Positions 31,350 through 39,779 of a stretch of DNA of 64,000 nucleotides are shown here, in pieces. Origin of the DNA: Lineus longissimus (taxonomy: Eukaryota; Nemertea; Pilidiophora; Heteronemertea; Lineidae); contig NC_088314.1 in the NCBI RefSeq assembly GCF_910592395.1, positions 9,674,001 to 9,738,000 of the forward strand, in the 5' to 3' direction. Within the stretch, counting starts at the first letter, position 1. The number at the start of each line of letters is the position of its first letter. The position numbers were made by a program, and so were the translations under genes. The notes under the pieces were generated by a model. That model saw nothing but the letters and a program-made list of their open reading frames with translations. It made no database searches and had not been told where the DNA came from.

Positions 31350-32171
31350 ATGAATAATCAGCAAATGAATAGTCAGACATCTGCAGTGATTGAACAACAG
31401 ATGAAACAGATTGGTGTTATGAGTCCTGAGAGCTTAGCTCGAGTTGGGGCTTCTAACCAACAGAACACTGGTAGTTACCAACAAAACAGAACTAACTTTC
31501 AACAGAACTGCTCTACAAATCAACAAGTTTCAAACAAGCAGTTGAATAGTTCAAATTTTGTTAATCCTAGTCAAGGAATAGTTAATCCCAGTCAAGGAAT
31601 AGTCAATTCTAGTTGCCAACTAGGCTCAACTAGCAATCAACAAAATTTGAACTATTTGACTGATAGTGGCCTTAAAGCCAAACAAGACTTAGAGATTCTA
31701 GTTGCAACTGGTAAAAGCAAGGATTTCCTTAATAAACAAATAACTTTTAATGACTTAGATAATATGACTGAAAAAGAAATCTTAAAACACCATAGAATGT
31801 ATGAAACAAAGATGACTGCCAGACTTAATGATTCTTTGGGTAAGACAGTAATTAAAGCTTACACTAAATTATCAAGGTGGTTATTACCAATAGATGATGA
31901 AGATAATCTTTACCATGATCTTAGAAATGATTATTTGATAACTAACGAGTTGGATAAATGGCTTGGATGGTTGAGTTTGAGAATGGGTGCACTAACTGCA
32001 CTTGCCTCAACAACACTTATTACTTTAGGTCATTGTCATGAGGAATCATCTATGAATACATCGAGTATGACTGCATCAAATATGAATACACCAAATATGA
32101 CTGTCTCTGAATGTGACAAATCAATAGATGAAAGTCTAGATATCACAGGTAGTGATGATAAAGAAGACTAA
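31350..32171 (+). CDS. Gln/Asn-rich Polinton protein with conserved helical C terminus (273 aa)
   Basis: The start lies in TTTTAAATG. Residues 1-105 are Gln/Asn/Ser-rich and probably disordered, with a 21-bp tandem repeat (NPSQGIV) and one partial double-hairpin unit read as SPESLARV (residues 29-36). From residue 110 there is a helical domain with YTKLSRWLLPIDDEDNLYHD and a hydrophobic helix near LRMGALTALASTTLITL. I recall this C-terminal block in other animal Polintons; function unknown. The tail is Met/Thr/Ser-rich. Confidence 0.65.
   Translation: MNNQQMNSQTSAVIEQQMKQIGVMSPESLARVGASNQQNTGSYQQNRTNFQQNCSTNQQVSNKQLNSSNFVNPSQGIVNPSQGIVNSSCQLGSTSNQQNLNYLTDSGLKAKQDLEILVATGKSKDFLNKQITFNDLDNMTEKEILKHHRMYETKMTARLNDSLGKTVIKAYTKLSRWLLPIDDEDNLYHDLRNDYLITNELDKWLGWLSLRMGALTALASTTLITLGHCHEESSMNTSSMTASNMNTPNMTVSECDKSIDESLDITGSDDKED
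31421..31445 (+). repeat. Partial double-hairpin unit
   Basis: Only GAGC-TTA-GCTC keeps its stem; the first hairpin is reduced to GAGTCC. In frame in the Gln/Asn-rich gene. Confidence 0.75.
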
Positions 32172-32220
32172 ATTAACCTAGTTATGAGAACATAGTTCGA
32201 ATTAAATTCGGCCAAGATAA

Positions 32221-32727
32221 ATGGAACTTGAAACTGTAACTGATACTACTAAAGTTTCAGTGTCTAAGAAACCTCGATCAGAGAAACAATTAGCATGGTC
32301 TAGAGAACTGGGTAGAAGATCTAAGGAATTTAAGAGGATAAAAAAGGATAAGACGACATTTAAAGTACAGGACTCCTCACCAAACAACAGAGTTGTGGAA
32401 AAGGAGGAAGAAGAATTAGAGGAAGAAGAACCACAATCTCAAAATACTGATGTATCACTGCGTGAATCTAGTAGTAATACTTATGTCTATGTACTAGGTT
32501 TAGGTGCCGTTATTTTAGCAGCATTCATTATGTTTAAGAAACTTCCTAAAAAAGTAAGTAAAGAGCAGCGATCAGGCTTGAATCGAGCTATGCTCTCTGG
32601 ACAAAGTCCTAATCGAGCTATGCTCTCAGGACAAAGTCCGAATGAAGCAGTCATGAAGGGATCAATTAACCCTCTTGTTAAACCTGTAGTTAAAGAGAAG
32701 AAATGTACTATTCCTTTAATGGAATGA
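32221..32727 (+). CDS. Small single-membrane-span Polinton protein (168 aa)
   Basis: A basic N terminus (residues 12-48) and an acidic run EEEELEEEE (62-70) precede one transmembrane helix at residues 87-105 (TYVYVLGLGAVILAAFIMF). After a Lys-rich segment come two tandem 30-bp double-hairpin units read as RAMLSGQSPN twice (residues 122-141). The start lies in GATAAATG. Unknown function; could be a membrane or virion accessory protein. Confidence 0.65.
   Translation: MELETVTDTTKVSVSKKPRSEKQLAWSRELGRRSKEFKRIKKDKTTFKVQDSSPNNRVVEKEEEELEEEEPQSQNTDVSLRESSSNTYVYVLGLGAVILAAFIMFKKLPKKVSKEQRSGLNRAMLSGQSPNRAMLSGQSPNEAVMKGSINPLVKPVVKEKKCTIPLME
32583..32640 (-). repeat. Double-hairpin pair, 30-bp period
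   Basis: Two units GAGC-TAT-GCTC then GGAC-AAA-GTCC, in frame in the single-span membrane protein. Confidence 0.93.
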
Positions 32728-32739
32728 TCTCATCAGGTG

Positions 32740-32830
32740 GTCCGACTTCGTCTTGAGAGCTCTGCTCGAGTCGAACTTTGTTCTCTGGACCTTGTCTCAG
32801 TCAGACTTCGTCTTGAGAGCAGAGCTCGAT
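32740..32830 (+). repeat. Double-hairpin array between and into convergent genes
   Basis: Contains GAGC-TCT-GCTC, GAAC-TTT-GTTC, GGAC-CTT-GTCT and GAGC-AGA-GCTC with a 60-bp period. It fills the convergent gap and supplies the C terminus of the penton-like gene. Confidence 0.9.
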
Positions 32831-33751
32831 TCTTAACTCTAAAGAAACCTCTGTTCCTCTGAAATTAACTAGCTTACCATTCTCATCAGTGATTTCGAAT
32901 TTTATGTGATTAGTACACTTATTTATCGTTTTCTTACAATTCGGTTCGTATCGCTGCATTTTTATTTGGTCACCATCTTCTACAGGTATGATGCAGAAAA
33001 TGTTAGATGGTTTATTGTTGTAGAGGGTCTTAGCTTTGTCAACCAAATTAGCTTGCAGGAATAGATATTTCCTGTAAAAGTTGAGTGGTCTTGTGGAGTA
33101 GTATTTTCCTTTCTTGGTGAATTTAGTTTGCTTAAAGCCAAACCACTCATTCACCACTGTGAGCTGTTTTTCTATCACCTCTCTTATGGTTTTGCTTATT
33201 TGAAAACCTTCTGTGTTTCTCTCAATCTTGATTTTTTCATTTTTATCTAACTTGTCTACTTTCAGAGGGTACTCTTTATCCTCTGTAAGTTCAAGGGTTA
33301 TGTAATTATTGTTATCACAGTAAATTTTCACATGGCTTATTCCAATTTCTTTTATGTATTTTTGCCATACCTCACAAAACTCACTTAAACTAAAATGTCG
33401 AGAGTATGGAAATGTGTATTGAGTAATGGTGTCTTTAGTTGTGGTAGAATCATTTTCCAAATGCCGTTCGCAAATTTTCATGACTTCCTTTTCAAGTGTA
33501 TCTGTTTCAAGTCCAGGAGCAAATAATGTCCTACACCATAATTGTTTATCTAAGGGCTCATGTTTTGTAATTCTGGTTATTTCGACTAGAAATGAGAAAA
33601 TCCTTACTCCCTCTGGTAGAAAATCACCTGTCCACCATGAATTGTAAAAGGTTATCGATTTCAAAGTAATGGATTTTATGTCTAATTGGTCTGTTAAGTA
33701 GTACTCAAATTTGGCTTCATTACATTCTTGTTCATTGATTATGAAGTCCAT
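32801..33751 (-). CDS. Penton-like (single jelly-roll) capsid protein, second copy type (316 aa)
   Basis: The closing block HIKFEITDENGKLVNFRGTE is the hallmark strand pattern at the end of Polinton and adintovirus penton-like proteins, also seen in the protein at 42037-42804. The N-terminal two thirds are different and longer, so this could be a vertex or fibre component. The last ~9 residues (RIELCSQDEV) and the stop are supplied by a double-hairpin repeat unit. It is divergent from polymerase B, whose ATG is 57 bp away; the start is of the AAATAGAAATG type. Confidence 0.65.
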   Translation of the reverse strand: MDFIINEQECNEAKFEYYLTDQLDIKSITLKSITFYNSWWTGDFLPEGVRIFSFLVEITRITKHEPLDKQLWCRTLFAPGLETDTLEKEVMKICERHLENDSTTTKDTITQYTFPYSRHFSLSEFCEVWQKYIKEIGISHVKIYCDNNNYITLELTEDKEYPLKVDKLDKNEKIKIERNTEGFQISKTIREVIEKQLTVVNEWFGFKQTKFTKKGKYYSTRPLNFYRKYLFLQANLVDKAKTLYNNKPSNIFCIIPVEDGDQIKMQRYEPNCKKTINKCTNHIKFEITDENGKLVNFRGTEVSLELRIELCSQDEV

Positions 33752-33807
33752 TTCTATTTAATTCAAGAGATTTATTGAATTTAATAAATTTTAATCTAAT
33801 AAATAGA

Positions 33808-36800
33808 ATGACTGATAAGAATCAGAAAATACTTTGCACTACATGTGACAAGTACATATCCTACAATAATATGGCTATTCACAGGAGAACCAAAGGTCAC
33901 TTAAGTAAATTAAATCCGGATTATGTCCCTATTGCTCAACCCCGAGCCCAATCACTGATCCCTAAAACTATGGATAAGAAACTTGCATTTGAGGAAAATG
34001 AGCTAGATGGCATAAAGAAAGTGAGTGGAATAGAAATAGTAAAACAATTTGGCAAGCCTGTAGTCACCATTAGTTTGAAGATTGACAGAGAAGCTAAACA
34101 AGTGTATGAATACAGAGATAAATTAGAGGAGGTATTATTTCAACTCAATGATTACCATCACAAAATTAGCATATCAGTATTTGCTCAGTTTGATCGTCAG
34201 GGTGAAAGTGTAACACACCCCATACAGTCTCCAATGGAAAGCATAATTTCAAGGAACCAGGCAATTTATGCCATAACCAACCAGTTAAACTACATTAAGA
34301 CACAGATTGAGGAAAGGTACTTTCAAGGTTCTGGACTTACTTTAAATAAAATAGAGTCTTGTAACATGACCATCTGTTCTTACAAGAGGTGTAAAGGTGG
34401 TCATTGCACTAAATTACCATTTAAAACAAAAGCAGTAATAAATGTGGAATCAAATGACAATAAATGTTTTCTCTGGTCTTTATTGGCCGCTAAATATCTG
34501 AAAGAAAATCCAGAGACGGACTTTGTCCTGAGAGCAGAGCTCGAGAGTACATTCAATATCACTACCGATATGCTAGAAATGACTTCGTCACGTGAACAGA
34601 GTTCGAAAACTACTGATATCAAAATCAAATCATTTCCTGTATGTATTCAAAAGGATATCCCTAAGATAGAGAGTGATAATAATCTCAAAATTAATGTGTT
34701 CAAGTTAGAGAACGAATCGGCTAAGAGCACCTGTGAGGCAAAACTAGAACCTCTCTACCTGTCCAAGAATTATGATGATGATGATGTCATCGATCTGTTG
34801 TATTTCAAGGACCATTTCATGTACATAAGAGACATCAATCTTTTCTTCAGGACACTAGCTCATAGAGTGTATCTTTGCAGGAGATGCATGAATTACTTTT
34901 ACAGGAAGTCAACACTAGATAAACATAAAAAGAAATGTGGAGAACACGATTACTGTAAGATTACTTTGCCTCCACCTAACAGTAAATGGTCACAAATTAA
35001 ATTTGAAAAACACTCATTCAAAAATAGAGTTCCGTTTGTGATCTATGCTGATTTCGAAGCGATAAGCGAACCTTGTTCTTCTGCCGAAGGCAACATACCA
35101 GTAGTATCAGTAGAGCCACCTATGATGAAAGAACCGAGTTCAAAGAAACTTTTTAAACAAAATGCATCAGCTGTTGGTGTTTATGTTCACTCAGACTACA
35201 CACACCTTTACAGTAGCCAGTATGTGTCTCGCAGGGGTGCTGATGTTGTAGATGTGTTCTGTAATTGGTTAATCAGGATGGAAGAACAATTCTCTAATTT
35301 ATTGAACTGTAACTTTCCTCTAACAATGACAGATGAAGACTCGAGCTCTGCTCTCAGGACGAAGTCCGACTGGCATAAATATCAATTAGAGACACATTGT
35401 TACTATTGTAATCAACCTTTGGGATATGACAAGGTCAAGGATCATGATCACTACTGTGGTAGATATCGAGGTGCTGCTCACAACTCGTGTAATTTGAATG
35501 AAAAGAAAGCTATGTTTGTTCCAGTGTTTTTTCACAATCTCAGTAATTACGATTCTCACTTATTTATTAAAGAATTAATGAATAAGCTACCGAAGTACAA
35601 GAAACTGAAAATACTTGCCAAAACATCAGAGGAATACATTTCATTTCAGTTCGGTTGTTTCAGGTTTTTGGACTCGTACAGATTCCTGCAGTCCAGTTTA
35701 GACAACATAACCAAATCAATGTTGGATGATGATTTTAAAATTACCAGACAGCTGTTCCCAAATACCACTGACTTTAAGCTATTGAGGAAGAAGGGTTCAG
35801 TACCTTACTCTTTTTACACATCACATGAAAGCTACAATGTTACTTACCTAGAAAAGTCTATGTTTTTTGACGAATTGAAAAATGAAATGGCACCTGATTC
35901 TGCCTATGATGAGGCTAAGGTAATATGGGATCATTTCAAGATCAGGAATCACGGTGAGTTCATTGACCTCTACCTCAAAACTGATGTGATCCTTTTAGCT
36001 GATTTATTTGAGAAATTCAGGGATGTCAATTTGAACTACTTTCAGATAGATCCATGTCACTGTTACTCGGCACCAGGCCTAACCTGGCAAGCTGGTTTGA
36101 AGTACACAGGAATAAACCTAGAACTACTGACTGATACCAACATCTTACTTACTTTTGAGAAAGCAATACGAGGTGGAATTTCGGGTGTTATGGGAACAAG
36201 ACATGTCAAGGCAGATGAACACCACAAACTACTCTACGTAGACGCAAATAATCTCTACGGCTGGTCCATGATGGAACCTCAACCCTATGGTAGTTTTGAA
36301 ATGATAGATATTGATCCACTCGAGCTATGCTCTCAGGACAAAGCTCGACTAGGACAAAGTCCAGAGAACAAGGTTCGACTTAACATGAATGTTATCAGTA
36401 AAGAGCAGATTATGGCAATTCCAAGTGATAGTGAAGTAGGCTACTTCTTAGAGGTTGATTTGGAGTATCCAGGAAATATTAAATTTAAGTCAAGGAACTT
36501 TCCATTCTGTCCCGAATCTCTCTTTATTGAAGATGATGAATTAAGTCCTTACCAGAGAGAGTTACTGGGCGATGATAAAAGATCAAATGTAGAGAAACTA
36601 ATACTAACACAAAAGGATAAAACTAATTACATAGTGCATTACAGAATGCTACAATTTTACCTCAAGCACGGAATGGTACTTAAGAGGGTTCATTCAGTGA
36701 TAAGCTTTAAACAATCAAAGTGGTTAGCACCATACATTGATTTTAACACTAAAAGACGTATGGACTCTAAGACTGATTTTGAGAAAGATTACTTTAAATT

Positions 36801-37629
36801 AATGAATAATGCGTTCTATGGAAAAACTTGTGAGAATGTAAGGAACAGGGTTGAAATTGAATTTGTATCGGACGGGGAGAGAGCCAGGAATGTAATGGCC
36901 AATCCCAGGTTTTCATCGATATGCGTATTTGACGAACATAATGCTGCTATTAGCATGAGGAAAACATCAATGAAATTCAACAAACCAATCTACATAGGAG
37001 CTTCAGTACTTGAATTGTCTAAATTATTAATGTATGAATTCTATTATGAAGTTCTTCAACCGTACTTTGGTGAGAAAAATATTGAACTGCTGTATCTAGA
37101 TACAGATTCCTTTGTACTTAACATTAATACTGATGACTTAACTAAAGACTTAAAGGAGTTGAGACACTATTTTGACTTCAGTAATTATCCAAAAGATCAT
37201 ACACTCTATGACACCAGTAAGAAGAAGGTACCAGGCTACTTTAAGGATGAGCTAGGAGGAGTAGAGATGACTGAATTCATTGCCCTGAGAAGTAAGATGT
37301 ACGCTTACAGGACCAAGACTATGTCTGGAGAGCAAGGATCGACAAAAGATTACGATTCTAAGAAATTGAAGGGTATTGCCAAGAATGTAGTAAGGAGAAA
37401 TATCTCATTTGATGACTATGTTGATTGTCTTGAAAAGAGTAGGTCATTTTACCACAAGATGAGACACTTAAGATCAGATAAACACCAAATCTATTTGGAA
37501 GAAGTTGACAAAAAAAGCCTCAGTCCTTTTGATGACAAGAGGTTCATACTTGAAGATGGAATAAGCACCTTACCATTTGGAATGTATTATGAAGGCTACA
37601 TAGATTACAGCGATTCAAACTTCGCTTGA
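33808..37629 (+). CDS. pPolB: Protein-primed DNA polymerase B (Polinton pPolB, 1273 aa)
   Basis: This is the replicative polymerase of the element. In order: a C2H2 finger (CTTCDKYISYNNMAIH, residues ~9-25); a Cys-rich region (CRRCMNYFYRKSTLDKHKKKC); 3'-5' exonuclease ExoI YADFEAI (~residue 413); an HNH/endonuclease VII-like insert (CYYCNQPL, DHDHYCGRYRGAAHNSC, ~530-560); ExoII NLSNYDSHLF; ExoIII LKTDVILLAD; polymerase motif A YVDANNLYGW (~811); motif B NNAFYGKTCENVRN (~1000); and motif C YLDTDS (~1096). Four double-hairpin insertions are read through in frame (residues ~237-247, 259-267, 511-521, 837-858). I start at ATG 33808; the frame extends upstream only to a TTG at 33775. Complete and apparently functional. 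Confidence 0.95.
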   Translation: MTDKNQKILCTTCDKYISYNNMAIHRRTKGHLSKLNPDYVPIAQPRAQSLIPKTMDKKLAFEENELDGIKKVSGIEIVKQFGKPVVTISLKIDREAKQVYEYRDKLEEVLFQLNDYHHKISISVFAQFDRQGESVTHPIQSPMESIISRNQAIYAITNQLNYIKTQIEERYFQGSGLTLNKIESCNMTICSYKRCKGGHCTKLPFKTKAVINVESNDNKCFLWSLLAAKYLKENPETDFVLRAELESTFNITTDMLEMTSSREQSSKTTDIKIKSFPVCIQKDIPKIESDNNLKINVFKLENESAKSTCEAKLEPLYLSKNYDDDDVIDLLYFKDHFMYIRDINLFFRTLAHRVYLCRRCMNYFYRKSTLDKHKKKCGEHDYCKITLPPPNSKWSQIKFEKHSFKNRVPFVIYADFEAISEPCSSAEGNIPVVSVEPPMMKEPSSKKLFKQNASAVGVYVHSDYTHLYSSQYVSRRGADVVDVFCNWLIRMEEQFSNLLNCNFPLTMTDEDSSSALRTKSDWHKYQLETHCYYCNQPLGYDKVKDHDHYCGRYRGAAHNSCNLNEKKAMFVPVFFHNLSNYDSHLFIKELMNKLPKYKKLKILAKTSEEYISFQFGCFRFLDSYRFLQSSLDNITKSMLDDDFKITRQLFPNTTDFKLLRKKGSVPYSFYTSHESYNVTYLEKSMFFDELKNEMAPDSAYDEAKVIWDHFKIRNHGEFIDLYLKTDVILLADLFEKFRDVNLNYFQIDPCHCYSAPGLTWQAGLKYTGINLELLTDTNILLTFEKAIRGGISGVMGTRHVKADEHHKLLYVDANNLYGWSMMEPQPYGSFEMIDIDPLELCSQDKARLGQSPENKVRLNMNVISKEQIMAIPSDSEVGYFLEVDLEYPGNIKFKSRNFPFCPESLFIEDDELSPYQRELLGDDKRSNVEKLILTQKDKTNYIVHYRMLQFYLKHGMVLKRVHSVISFKQSKWLAPYIDFNTKRRMDSKTDFEKDYFKLMNNAFYGKTCENVRNRVEIEFVSDGERARNVMANPRFSSICVFDEHNAAISMRKTSMKFNKPIYIGASVLELSKLLMYEFYYEVLQPYFGEKNIELLYLDTDSFVLNINTDDLTKDLKELRHYFDFSNYPKDHTLYDTSKKKVPGYFKDELGGVEMTEFIALRSKMYAYRTKTMSGEQGSTKDYDSKKLKGIAKNVVRRNISFDDYVDCLEKSRSFYHKMRHLRSDKHQIYLEEVDKKSLSPFDDKRFILEDGISTLPFGMYYEGYIDYSDSNFA
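34519..34606 (+). repeat. Two double-hairpin units inside polymerase B
   Basis: 34519-34546 has GGAC-TTT-GTCC and GAGC-AGA-GCTC. 34581-34606 has GAC-TTC-GTC and GAAC-AGA-GTTC, a covarying stem. Both are in frame. Confidence 0.88.
35341..35371 (-). repeat. Double-hairpin unit inside polymerase B
   Basis: GAGC-TCT-GCTC then GGAC-GAA-GTCC, read as SSALRTKSD just before the HNH-like insert. Confidence 0.9.
36319..36380 (-). repeat. Double-hairpin units between polymerase motifs A and B
   Basis: GAGC-TAT-GCTC, GGAC-AAA-GCTC (stem partly broken), GGAC-AAA-GTCC and GAAC-AAG-GTTC. About 21 codons, in frame. Confidence 0.9.
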
Positions 37630-37630
37630 G

Positions 37631-37720
37631 TCGAGCTTTGCTCTCTGGACCTTGTCCTAGTCCGACTTCGTCTTGAGAGCATAGCTCGATTAGGACACGT
37701 CCAGAGAACAAAGTTCGATT
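37631..37720. repeat. Double-hairpin array after polymerase B stop
   Basis: GAGC-TTT-GCTC, GGAC-CTT-GTCC, GAGC-ATA-GCTC, GGAC-AC-GTCC and GAAC-AAA-GTTC in the convergent intergenic gap. A lone GGAC-GTA-GTCC hairpin follows at 37825-37835. Confidence 0.9.
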
Positions 37721-37849
37721 AAACTAATGAATAGGGTGGTGCTGATGGTAGTGTTACTTGGTGAAATTCATCCCTAACACCGAAGTCATGATAATAGTGA
37801 TAGTGATACACCACATTAGGATTAGGACGTAGTCCGGGTCCTGTTTGAT

Positions 37850-38509
37850 TTACTGAACTTTTAGTTTTTCTAGCATCTCTGTCTGTGCTAGTTTTTTTCC
37901 TTCTTCTAAAAAAGTCTTCTTTAAAGACTCTACATCAACAGCTGAACTTGCCTCCCTTTGTTTTTTCCTAATGGCATTTTTCATCGAAATGTATTTCTCC
38001 TTCTCCTTGAGAATCAAAGTAAACTCATCTGTAGATATGTGAGAATCGGTTAAGGCTTTACTAACCAAATCATTGATTGTGTTCAGTTTTGAAATTGCCA
38101 ACATTCTGATATTCTCATGCTTTTCAATTTTCCTTAGAATATTCTTTTTCTCCCAGCCTAAGGCTGATGAAATAATGGCACTACCTATTGTTACGCCACC
38201 CAAAGCTAAGCCTATCGGTGCCGTGATGACACCAGCTAGAGCGGAAACACCAACAGAGCCAGCTGCTACGCTAGTTAAATTAAGGAAGTGGCTAATGCCA
38301 GTAATTACGCTAAATGCTTTTTTGTACTTTGAAAATATCTTTCTTCTAAATTCAATCTCGCTTTCTAAGAAACTCTTAACCTCACATATTTGTTGTAGTC
38401 TGAAAGCCTGAGGGTTACTTTCTGTATGCTTTTCAGACCTTTCATAGTTCAATTGACTTTCAGAATTTAAATTACTTAAATCTGGATAAACATTATTGTC
38501 TCCATCCAT
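37850..38509 (-). CDS. Conserved Polinton membrane-associated protein (219 aa)
   Basis: The centre (residues ~68-115) is Gly/Ala/Val-rich and hydrophobic (SVAAGSVGVSALAGVITAPI), flanked by charged helices that could form coiled coils. A conserved block follows: LAISKLNTINDLVSKAL and STDEFTLILKEKEKY. I recall this pattern in many animal Polintons, without a known function. The start lies in ATTAAATG, and the next gene upstream on the same strand ends 5 bp away. Insertion into a lipid layer or membrane disruption is an inference. Confidence 0.65.
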   Translation of the reverse strand: MDGDNNVYPDLSNLNSESQLNYERSEKHTESNPQAFRLQQICEVKSFLESEIEFRRKIFSKYKKAFSVITGISHFLNLTSVAAGSVGVSALAGVITAPIGLALGGVTIGSAIISSALGWEKKNILRKIEKHENIRMLAISKLNTINDLVSKALTDSHISTDEFTLILKEKEKYISMKNAIRKKQREASSAVDVESLKKTFLEEGKKLAQTEMLEKLKVQ

Positions 38510-38513
38510 TTAA

Positions 38514-38783
38514 TTAGTGGGAATAACTAGAATCAGTTGTTCTGTCATTTCTAGTGTTTAGTGTTGATCCTGCAGACACTACAGGTTTTTGTTGTACATT
38601 AAATTTTAAAGGTTTTTTTGACCCAACAGGTTTTTCTGACCCAGCAGGCACAGCAGGTTTTAAAGGTTTTTCGGGACCAGGCTCCAACTTTGACTCTACT
38701 TCTGCCTCTAATTCTCTATGAAATCGTTCTAATCTTTCTTTCCAATTACGTGGTCGTTTTGTGTAACCCCAAGTTCTATTCAT
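38514..38783 (-). CDS. Small basic Pro/Lys-rich Polinton protein (89 aa)
   Basis: A basic start (NRTWGYTKRPRNWKERLERF), then a Lys/Pro/Ala low-complexity stretch with repeated GSEKP and KKPLKF pieces. The ATG is in ATTAAATG and both neighbours are tightly packed (4 and 19 bp). A DNA-binding or core-protein role is possible but not shown. Confidence 0.55.
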   Translation of the reverse strand: MNRTWGYTKRPRNWKERLERFHRELEAEVESKLEPGPEKPLKPAVPAGSEKPVGSKKPLKFNVQQKPVVSAGSTLNTRNDRTTDSSYSH

Positions 38784-38802
38784 TTAATTAAGTAAAATAA
38801 AA

Positions 38803-39744
38803 TCAATTCACTGCAAAGAGTAAATTTCTTTCAAGTCCATTATTCAACTTAATCATCTCGTTTATGATTTCTGTCTGACTACATATGTTAATGTTCTGGT
38901 TCATTCTCATGTTATTATTTAAATTCGATAATCTATCAAGCAGAATCATATTTTCATCACGAAGATAATCCCCGAAATGCTGTGATATCACTATTTTCCA
39001 ATTTGGTATTACATCCTGGTCTCGAAAGACAAACCAGTTTTCACTTCTCATTTTTACCATGAAATCCATTGACCTATCCAATTGATCCTTAAATAGTGTG
39101 TAGTCTACTTTAGCACTCTTCTGTCTGTTTTGTGTTTTAGACATTGGTCTAATGTTAAACCAAGCAAAGCACAGTTCAGGTTTATCTTTGAATTCCTTGA
39201 TTGGTAAGACATGATCCAACTCTTCTTCTACTATTCGAACTCTGTTCTCGGGACTTTGTCCTATTGGAGATAGACTCCTCTGGTACTCTAACCACTGTGA
39301 GAAGAAACTGTCTGTACATCCTAGATTGAATGATGAATTACCGGTACACTCTCCGTTAGAAATGCGGTTTAGACCAACTCTAATTTTGTGTCTGTCTCTA
39401 TTACCATTTTGGTCAAGGTAATCCTTTTTGTAATATGAATTAAAACATGATCTACAGTTACCTCTATTTCCGTCTTTACCAAATTCACCATCACTTAGTA
39501 ATTTATTTTCATAACATTTATTACATCCCTTGATTTTACTTGAACCACATTCTTTACAGTAATCAAGTAGTTTATTACGCCTGTTCTTTTCAAAATTAAT
39601 TTCAGGTTTTGTTACATCGCACTTAACACATTTAAATGTAGGCCCTGAAACTACTGGTTGATACTGATAAACAGGATACTGATTAACAGGATACTGATAA
39701 ACATTGACAGTACCATAGTTAACGTTAAATATCTGTCCTTCCAT
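38803..39744 (-). CDS. HNH endonuclease-like zinc-ribbon protein (313 aa)
   Basis: The N-terminal 100 residues hold four C-x2-C pairs (39/42, 63/66, 74/77, 97/100), consistent with two zinc ribbons, after a Tyr/Pro/Val-rich repeat (NQYPVYQYQP). An HNH-like core follows: ELDHVLPI (Asp177-His178), then FAWFNIRPMSKTQN (Asn197, Asn206). This pattern fits HNH nucleases of the viral or homing type. A double-hairpin unit is read in frame between the ribbons and the HNH (residues 160-170, PIGQSPENRVR). The start is AGAAATG. It might cut DNA during replication or help the element home; both are inferences. Confidence 0.7.
   Translation of the reverse strand: MEGQIFNVNYGTVNVYQYPVNQYPVYQYQPVVSGPTFKCVKCDVTKPEINFEKNRRNKLLDYCKECGSSKIKGCNKCYENKLLSDGEFGKDGNRGNCRSCFNSYYKKDYLDQNGNRDRHKIRVGLNRISNGECTGNSSFNLGCTDSFFSQWLEYQRSLSPIGQSPENRVRIVEEELDHVLPIKEFKDKPELCFAWFNIRPMSKTQNRQKSAKVDYTLFKDQLDRSMDFMVKMRSENWFVFRDQDVIPNWKIVISQHFGDYLRDENMILLDRLSNLNNNMRMNQNINICSQTEIINEMIKLNNGLERNLLFAVN
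39234..39262 (+). repeat. Double-hairpin unit inside HNH gene
   Basis: GAAC-TCT-GTTC followed by GGAC-TTT-GTCC; in frame on the minus strand. Confidence 0.88.
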
Positions 39745-39779
39745 TTCTAGCTTGATTTAAAGGATAAAAAGATTTTAAA

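Noticed and set aside
33775-33807. Upstream extension of polymerase B
   Set aside because: The extension begins with TTG, not ATG; the first ATG is 33808, preceded by the same AAATAGA motif as other genes of the element.
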